Source of the DNA: Nitrospirota bacterium
Lineage (GTDB): Bacteria > Nitrospirota > Thermodesulfovibrionia > Thermodesulfovibrionales > Magnetobacteriaceae
Length of the DNA stretch: 48,364 bases
NCBI GenBank assembly: GCA_015233615.1
Contig: JADFXJ010000013.1
Coordinates: 1-48,364, forward strand
Reading direction: 5' to 3'
The notes under the pieces were generated by a model. It saw only the letters and a program-made list of their open reading frames with translations. It was not told where the DNA came from and did no database searches. Shown here piece by piece: positions 43,765 to 48,364 of this stretch. Each line of letters opens with the position of its first letter. Positions within the stretch are counted from its first letter, which is position 1. The translations under genes were made by a program, and so were the position numbers.

Positions 43765-46700
43765 GCATATCCGGCATATTCATACAGCGCCCCATAATGA
43801 CGACCCTCGTAATGGCAGCCATACTGATGTTCGGAATCATCGGCTATAATTTACTGCCGGTGAGCGACTTGCCAAACGTCGATTTTCCCACCATACTCGT
43901 TACCGCATCCCTGCCCGGTGCGAGTCCCGAGACAATGGCCTCCGCCGTAGCCACTCCGTTAGAGAGGCAATTTTCCACCATCGCCGGTCTCGATACAATG
44001 ACTTCGACCAACGCTTTAGGCGCCACCCAGATAACGCTCCAATTTAACCTGAACAAGAGCCTGGACTCCGCAGCACTCGACGTACAGTCCATGATAACCA
44101 AGGCCGCCCCCCTGCTTCCCCAGAACATGCCCACCCCACCCTCGTTCCAAAAAGTTAACCCGGCGGATCAGCCAGTTATATACCTGGCTCTGTCCTCCCC
44201 CACTCTACCCCTTTCCATGGTTAACGAGTACGCGGACACGACGATATCCCAGCGGGTCTCGATGCTTCCCGGCGTAGCCCAGGTACAGATATTCGGCACC
44301 CAGAAATACGCGGTCAGGATTCAGCTTGACCCCGACGCGTTAGCCTATAGGGGAATCGGTATAAACGAGGTATCCAACGCCATACAGTCGGGTAACGTGC
44401 TCCTTCCCACGGGCACACTCTACGGCAAGCAGCGGGCTTTTACGATAAACACGGAGGGACAGCTCACGAAAGCAACCGATTTCAACCCGCTAATCGTAGC
44501 ATATAGAAACGGCGCCCCCGTAAGGATTCAGGATATAGGCAAAGCCGTAGATGACGTCCAGGAAAACAAGATAGCAAGCTGGTTTACGGGTACCCGTGCC
44601 ATAATTCTTGCCATTCAGCGCCAGCCCGGCACAAACACCGTGGAAGTAGTGAACTCCATAAAGAAATTGCTTCCCGTGTTTCGTAAGCAGATGCCGGCCG
44701 CCATTAACCTGGATATAATATACGACAGGTCGGTCTCGATACGCGACTCCGTGGCCGACGTGAAATTCACGTTGATACTAACCGTAGCGCTGGTCGTAAT
44801 GGTTATATTTCTGTTTCTCAGGAATTTTTCGGCTACCGTAATACCGAGCCTGGCCCTCCCAATGTCCATAGTGGGCACTTTCGCGGCCATGTACCTGCTG
44901 AATTTCAGCATTGACACACTGTCTCTCATGGCCCTGACCCTATCCGTGGGATTTGTCGTAGACGACGCCATAGTGATGCTCGAAAACATAATACGCCACG
45001 TCGAAATGGGCGAAACCGTCTACGAAGCGGCGATGAAAGGCTCAAGGGAGATAGGGTTCACCATTTTGTCCATGACGCTGTCACTCGTGGCAGTCTTTAT
45101 ACCCGTGCTTTTCATGGGCGGCATACTGGGCAGGCTGCTCCACGAATTCGCAGTAACCATCAGCATGGCCATACTGGTATCCGGTTTCGTATCCCTGACG
45201 CTTACTCCCATGCTCTGTAGTCGCTTCATCCGGCCGCATGGCTCCGTTAAGCATGGGTGGTTTTATAACGTTATGGAAAACGCCTTTAACCGGCTGCTCA
45301 GGTCTTACGACGGAAGCCTTAAAGTCGTACTGCGCCACCGCCGCATGGCCATGGTTTTTTCTTTCTTAATCCTGCTGGCATCCATCTACATGTTTAAGAT
45401 TATTCCCATGGGGTTCCTTCCCAGCGTAGACACCGGACAGATATTCTCTATTACCGAAGCGGTTCAGGGAATATCGTTCAAGTCCATGGTGGAGCACCAG
45501 CAAAAGCTCGCCGCCATTGTGAAGGAAGACCCGAACATAGACGTTTTCATGTCGAGCGTCGGTGCCGGCGGACCAAACTTAGCCGGCAATGCGGGACGCA
45601 TATTCATGCGTCTTAAGCCCAGGAATCAACGCCGACTGAGTGCCGACGAAATAATCCAGGAGCTGAGGCCCAAGGTCGCAAAAGTCCCCGGCATTCAGAT
45701 GTATATGCAGAACCTGCCCCTCATAAGGATTGGCGGAGTGCTGACAAAGAGCCAGTACCAGTACACGCTCCAGGGGCCCGATACCGCCGAGCTCTACAAA
45801 TATTCCACGATACTGGAAGATAACCTCAAAACCTCGCCGCTGCTTCTGCCGCTGCTACAGGACGTCACAAGCGATCTGCTGATAAAAAATCCCCAGATTA
45901 ACGTAACTATAAACCGCGACGCCGCAAGCGCCCTCGGCGTAACGGCTACTCAGATAGAAGACGCCCTGTACTCAGCCTACGGTTCCCGCCAGGTATCGAC
46001 CATTTACGCTCCCACCAACCAGTACTGGGTTATAACGGAGCTGAAACCGGAGTATCAGGTGGACCCCTCACAGTTATCTATGCTATACATAAGGGCAACG
46101 AATGGTACTCTGGTTCCAATAAACTACGTTGCGAAATTGTCCAACGGCGTTGGCCCTCTTTCAGTAAACCACCTAGGCCAACTGCCCGCGGTTACCATCT
46201 CCTTTAACCTGAAACCGGGTGTGGCTCTGAGCGATGCCGTCAAGTCGATAGAAAAAGTCTCCACCGATACCCTGCCGCAAACTATCAGCACGGGGTTTCA
46301 GGGAGCGGCGCAGGCGTTTAAGTCCTCTATGAGCGGGCTGTGGATACTTCTTATCATGGCAATAGTAATTATCTACATAGTCCTCGGTATACTCTACGAA
46401 AGCTACGTCCATCCTCTGACAATACTTTCAGGACTTCCTTCGGCCGGGTTTGGCGCCCTGCTGACTCTGATGATCTTCCACAAGGAGCTGAACATTTACG
46501 CTTTCGTGGGAATCATAATGCTCGTGGGCATAGTCAAGAAAAACGCCATCATGATGATCGACTTCGCGCTCGAAGCCCAAAGGCAAGGCGGCAAAACCGC
46601 GGAGGAGGCCATATACGAAGGTTGTCTTATCAGGTTTAGACCAATCATGATGACCACCATGGCCGCACTCATGGGCACCCTGCCAATAGCCATAGGACTC

Positions 46701-46880
46701 GGCACCAGTTCCGAGGCACAACGCCCATTGGGTATGGCCGTCGTGGGTGGATTACTTTTTTCCCAGTTCCTGACCCTGTACATAACTCCGGTTGTTTACT
46801 GCTACCTCGACAAGCTCCAGCATGCCAAACAGGTTGTGGCCGGCCGGCCCGTTATACAGGAAAGCGAGCCTGCGGCGTAG
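43761..46880 (+). CDS. RND multidrug efflux transporter (HAE1 family, MdtB/C-like)
   Basis: The 1039-residue protein has the RND layout of 12 helices and two large periplasmic loops. The N-terminus (FIQRPIMTTLVMAAI) and VSDLPNVDFPTI are typical of HAE1 pumps. The proton-relay Asp pair lies in GFVVDDAIVMLENI. The helix-10 partner segment is VGIVKKNAIMMIDFALEAQR. It exports drugs or other amphiphiles using the proton gradient, with the adaptor gene just upstream and the shared TolC. It has only one RND subunit, unlike MdtBC pairs. It ends the operon; 138 bp of non-coding sequence follow. Confidence 0.96.
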   Translation: MSISGIFIQRPIMTTLVMAAILMFGIIGYNLLPVSDLPNVDFPTILVTASLPGASPETMASAVATPLERQFSTIAGLDTMTSTNALGATQITLQFNLNKSLDSAALDVQSMITKAAPLLPQNMPTPPSFQKVNPADQPVIYLALSSPTLPLSMVNEYADTTISQRVSMLPGVAQVQIFGTQKYAVRIQLDPDALAYRGIGINEVSNAIQSGNVLLPTGTLYGKQRAFTINTEGQLTKATDFNPLIVAYRNGAPVRIQDIGKAVDDVQENKIASWFTGTRAIILAIQRQPGTNTVEVVNSIKKLLPVFRKQMPAAINLDIIYDRSVSIRDSVADVKFTLILTVALVVMVIFLFLRNFSATVIPSLALPMSIVGTFAAMYLLNFSIDTLSLMALTLSVGFVVDDAIVMLENIIRHVEMGETVYEAAMKGSREIGFTILSMTLSLVAVFIPVLFMGGILGRLLHEFAVTISMAILVSGFVSLTLTPMLCSRFIRPHGSVKHGWFYNVMENAFNRLLRSYDGSLKVVLRHRRMAMVFSFLILLASIYMFKIIPMGFLPSVDTGQIFSITEAVQGISFKSMVEHQQKLAAIVKEDPNIDVFMSSVGAGGPNLAGNAGRIFMRLKPRNQRRLSADEIIQELRPKVAKVPGIQMYMQNLPLIRIGGVLTKSQYQYTLQGPDTAELYKYSTILEDNLKTSPLLLPLLQDVTSDLLIKNPQINVTINRDAASALGVTATQIEDALYSAYGSRQVSTIYAPTNQYWVITELKPEYQVDPSQLSMLYIRATNGTLVPINYVAKLSNGVGPLSVNHLGQLPAVTISFNLKPGVALSDAVKSIEKVSTDTLPQTISTGFQGAAQAFKSSMSGLWILLIMAIVIIYIVLGILYESYVHPLTILSGLPSAGFGALLTLMIFHKELNIYAFVGIIMLVGIVKKNAIMMIDFALEAQRQGGKTAEEAIYEGCLIRFRPIMMTTMAALMGTLPIAIGLGTSSEAQRPLGMAVVGGLLFSQFLTLYITPVVYCYLDKLQHAKQVVAGRPVIQESEPAA

Positions 46881-47018
46881 TTTGTGGGTATGACATGCAT
46901 AAAAAAAGCTCAGTCGTTGCAGACGGAATTATAACCAGATAGGTTGTCCAAAACCAAGAGACGGAGACTGTCCTTTTTCTCGCTTTTCTCTTAAAAGGAA
47001 TATCATCACCATCATCGC

Positions 47019-47471
47019 CTAAGTATACCGGGGCAGATCCTTTGTCTCTTCGAAATAAGCTTCGACACCGATCTCTTTCATCCGCTTATTCATTTTCAAC
47101 CATCTCTCCTTGAGATCAGGATCGAAATTCGTCTTTTCACACGGGAATTCATCGCACTGAAAACAGAAATCCATGCCTTTTTGCTTGTAACAGTCGGCAA
47201 CGCCACAGTTCGGATATTCACAGTCTCCCTGTCTGCACCCTTTGCAGCCGGCATGCGTGAAGTGATCAAGTAGTTCACTGAATGCCGGATAGTTTTTAAA
47301 GACCGGCAGAAATTTGGAAAAGCGGTCCGCATAGATGTCGAAGGCTCCGAGCAGGCGTTTCAGTTCCGAAGTGTGCCTTTTAATATCCCCATCGATGAAC
47401 ATTGCGCATTTGGCACAGTTCAACCCGCACGCGGCAAGGATTTTTAGTATCTCATCATATTTCATTCTCAT
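47019..47471 (-). CDS. DUF3795 cysteine-rich protein
   Basis: The 150-residue product has the family pattern ACGLNCAKCAMF, then CKGCRQGDCEYPNCGVADCYKQKG and CFQCDEFPC (written here as the pieces CKGCRQGDCE and CFQCDEFPC). Eleven or so cysteines suggest zinc or an iron-sulfur cluster. The family function is unknown. There are no membrane segments. It lies 60 bp after the pyridoxamine-oxidase-like gene on the same strand; AAGGAC precedes the start. Confidence 0.87.
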   Translation of the reverse strand: MRMKYDEILKILAACGLNCAKCAMFIDGDIKRHTSELKRLLGAFDIYADRFSKFLPVFKNYPAFSELLDHFTHAGCKGCRQGDCEYPNCGVADCYKQKGMDFCFQCDEFPCEKTNFDPDLKERWLKMNKRMKEIGVEAYFEETKDLPRYT

Positions 47472-47531
47472 ATTGTCCTTTCTCCTGATTAAGTGTTATA
47501 GCTCTACAGACTCGTAGCTCTATCTACGGGT

Positions 47532-47954
47532 TCATAGTTCTATATATTCCTTTGGCGCAAAATGAGTCTTCATCGTCCAGACGGTGGCAATGCCCTTTGT
47601 CATGCGATAAACAGCCAAAGGCTCATATCCCGACTTCTCAACCCAGGGCTTCAGGAAATCACGTTTTTGAACAATCTCCTTCTTTAACTCAATATCTTCT
47701 ACAAGCTCTACGGTACCGCTTATCCTTATCTGGACGAGATTTTCGAAGTTGCCGTTATTGAAACACATCTCCACATTCGGATTGGCGGTAAGCTGGCCAT
47801 GGAGATCCTTCATCTTACCGGTATGGAATATGATACCGTTTTCATCGGCCCGGTACATCATCATGCCTCGCACGCGGGGTCTGTTTCCTTCAACCGTTGC
47901 CAGGTGAAATATGGGGCTGACATTCAGTAAATCAAAGATTTCGGTCCTGTTCAT
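47532..47954 (-). CDS. pyridoxamine 5'-phosphate oxidase-like flavoprotein
   Basis: The 140-residue product has the split-barrel opening FHLATVEGNRPRVRGMMMYR and IIFHTGKMKDLHGQL, as in small FMN- or F420-binding proteins of this superfamily; NPNVEMCFNNG is a further match. It is too short to be a classical PdxH. It could be a general stress or reductase protein. A strong AAGGAGGAG lies before the ATG. It pairs with the DUF3795 gene downstream, a combination often seen in anaerobes. Confidence 0.87.
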   Translation of the reverse strand: MNRTEIFDLLNVSPIFHLATVEGNRPRVRGMMMYRADENGIIFHTGKMKDLHGQLTANPNVEMCFNNGNFENLVQIRISGTVELVEDIELKKEIVQKRDFLKPWVEKSGYEPLAVYRMTKGIATVWTMKTHFAPKEYIEL

Positions 47955-48364
47955 GCTTGTCTCCTCCTTGTCTTCTTAATTATTAACCTCGTTTTATTAT
48001 ATAATACTATAATACAAAAAATGGCAGTAAAAATTATAGGAGGAATAAGTTATTTATTGAAGAAGGCGAGTTCGGCATGAGGCGATTGAAGTAACTGAAG
48101 CAAACTTCGGTATGTCGAAAGTCGGTATTTTGGGTATAAAGGCAAGACTTCACACTTTGCCGGATTAGGGTTCAGCATAAGAGGGAAGGATATTCACGGG
48201 CAATCCGCTGATTAGCGGCAACCTCGTCTTTACCGCGGTGTTGCATCTCGATATCAAGCAGAAACACAAAGTACACAGAACAACGGCCATAACATAGCGG
48301 TGATTTAGGTGCCGGTTGCTTTCCGGTATCGACAAAACCATAAGTCCTTTGATATACTATCATT
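47955..48364. other. intergenic stretch without a supported gene
   Basis: The last 410 bp contain short frames only. One plus-strand pair (MAVKIIGGISYLLKKASSA near 48021, then EAIEVTEANFGMSKVGILGI in another frame) could be the remnant of a small gene with a shift near 48080, but I recognise no family. A 63-codon minus-strand frame at 48172-48363 shows no protein-like features. Confidence 0.4.

Noticed and set aside
43761-46880. A paired MdtB/MdtC system
   Set aside because: Only one RND gene is present and non-coding sequence follows it.
48172-48363. 63-codon minus-strand frame at the window end
   Set aside because: No ribosome site, no recognisable motif, and it runs to the window edge; likely chance.

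Overview
The window is bacterial chromosome, dense with genes, of middling GC content. It carries core genes (F1 ATP synthase, alr, tatA, mobA, scpA, miaB, mtaB, purC, two tRNAs) interspersed with signalling, envelope and accessory genes. A paired b/b' ATP synthase, UbiA- and UbiD-like enzymes that would fit menaquinone synthesis by the futalosine route, abundant Ser/Thr kinase, GAF and histidine-kinase signalling, and RND/ABC efflux suggest a Gram-negative anaerobe or microaerophile of the Nitrospirota or Desulfobacterota type. That placement is inference; no marker gene here settles it.

Layout. 13-84: tRNA-Thr. 297-6562: promoter and the F1/stator operon atpF'-atpF-atpH-atpA-atpG-atpD-atpC (no a or c subunit here), followed by a U32-family protein (6625-7848). 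7882-12615, minus strand: an adenylate/guanylate cyclase-FHA protein and two membrane Ser/Thr kinases, one with two complete kinase domains. 12813-15646: mobA, tatA, alr, a nitroreductase and tRNA-Gly. 15906-19834: a three-gene signalling cluster (metallophosphoesterase, atypical kinase-fold protein, response regulator-histidine kinase). 20012-20902: truncated conflict-system protein. 20984-29299, minus strand: purC, triple-GAF protein, UbiA-like prenyltransferase, frameshifted antitoxin, scpA, TPR lipoprotein, miaB, mtaB. 29580-35317: small membrane protein, dienelactone-hydrolase-like protein, unknown membrane protein, Ca2+/cation antiporter, UbiD-like decarboxylase, alpha-carbonic anhydrase. 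35685-37307: caspase-like/formylglycine-enzyme-like fusion whose C-terminus resembles the variable region of a diversity-generating retroelement (DGR) target. 37589-46880: efflux operon with a MacAB-type ABC pump, one TolC, and an RND adaptor and pump. 47019-47954: DUF3795 and pyridoxamine-oxidase-like genes. The last 410 bp hold nothing convincing.

Four structural themes stand out. (1) Many gene junctions and some protein tails are built of decayed tandem repeats whose unit is unique to each place (12, 13, 14, 16, 17, 18, 20, 24, 27, 30 bp), so they look locally made and not dispersed. (2) The kinase genes are a recent tandem duplication with tracts of perfect identity, as gene conversion would leave. 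(3) A 192-bp IS66-like miniature element with 12-bp terminal inverted repeats and a perfect 8-bp target duplication has changed the end of a hydrolase gene; a second, inverted copy lies 6.5 kb away, just after the putative DGR target. (4) A stretch of the miaB 3' end is a duplicate of the mtaB start read in another frame.

The best candidates for undescribed biology are the phosphatase/kinase/histidine-kinase cluster at 15.9-19.8 kb, the tandem-kinase plus cyclase-FHA module at 7.9-12.6 kb, and the caspase-FGE fusion with its DGR-like C-terminus.
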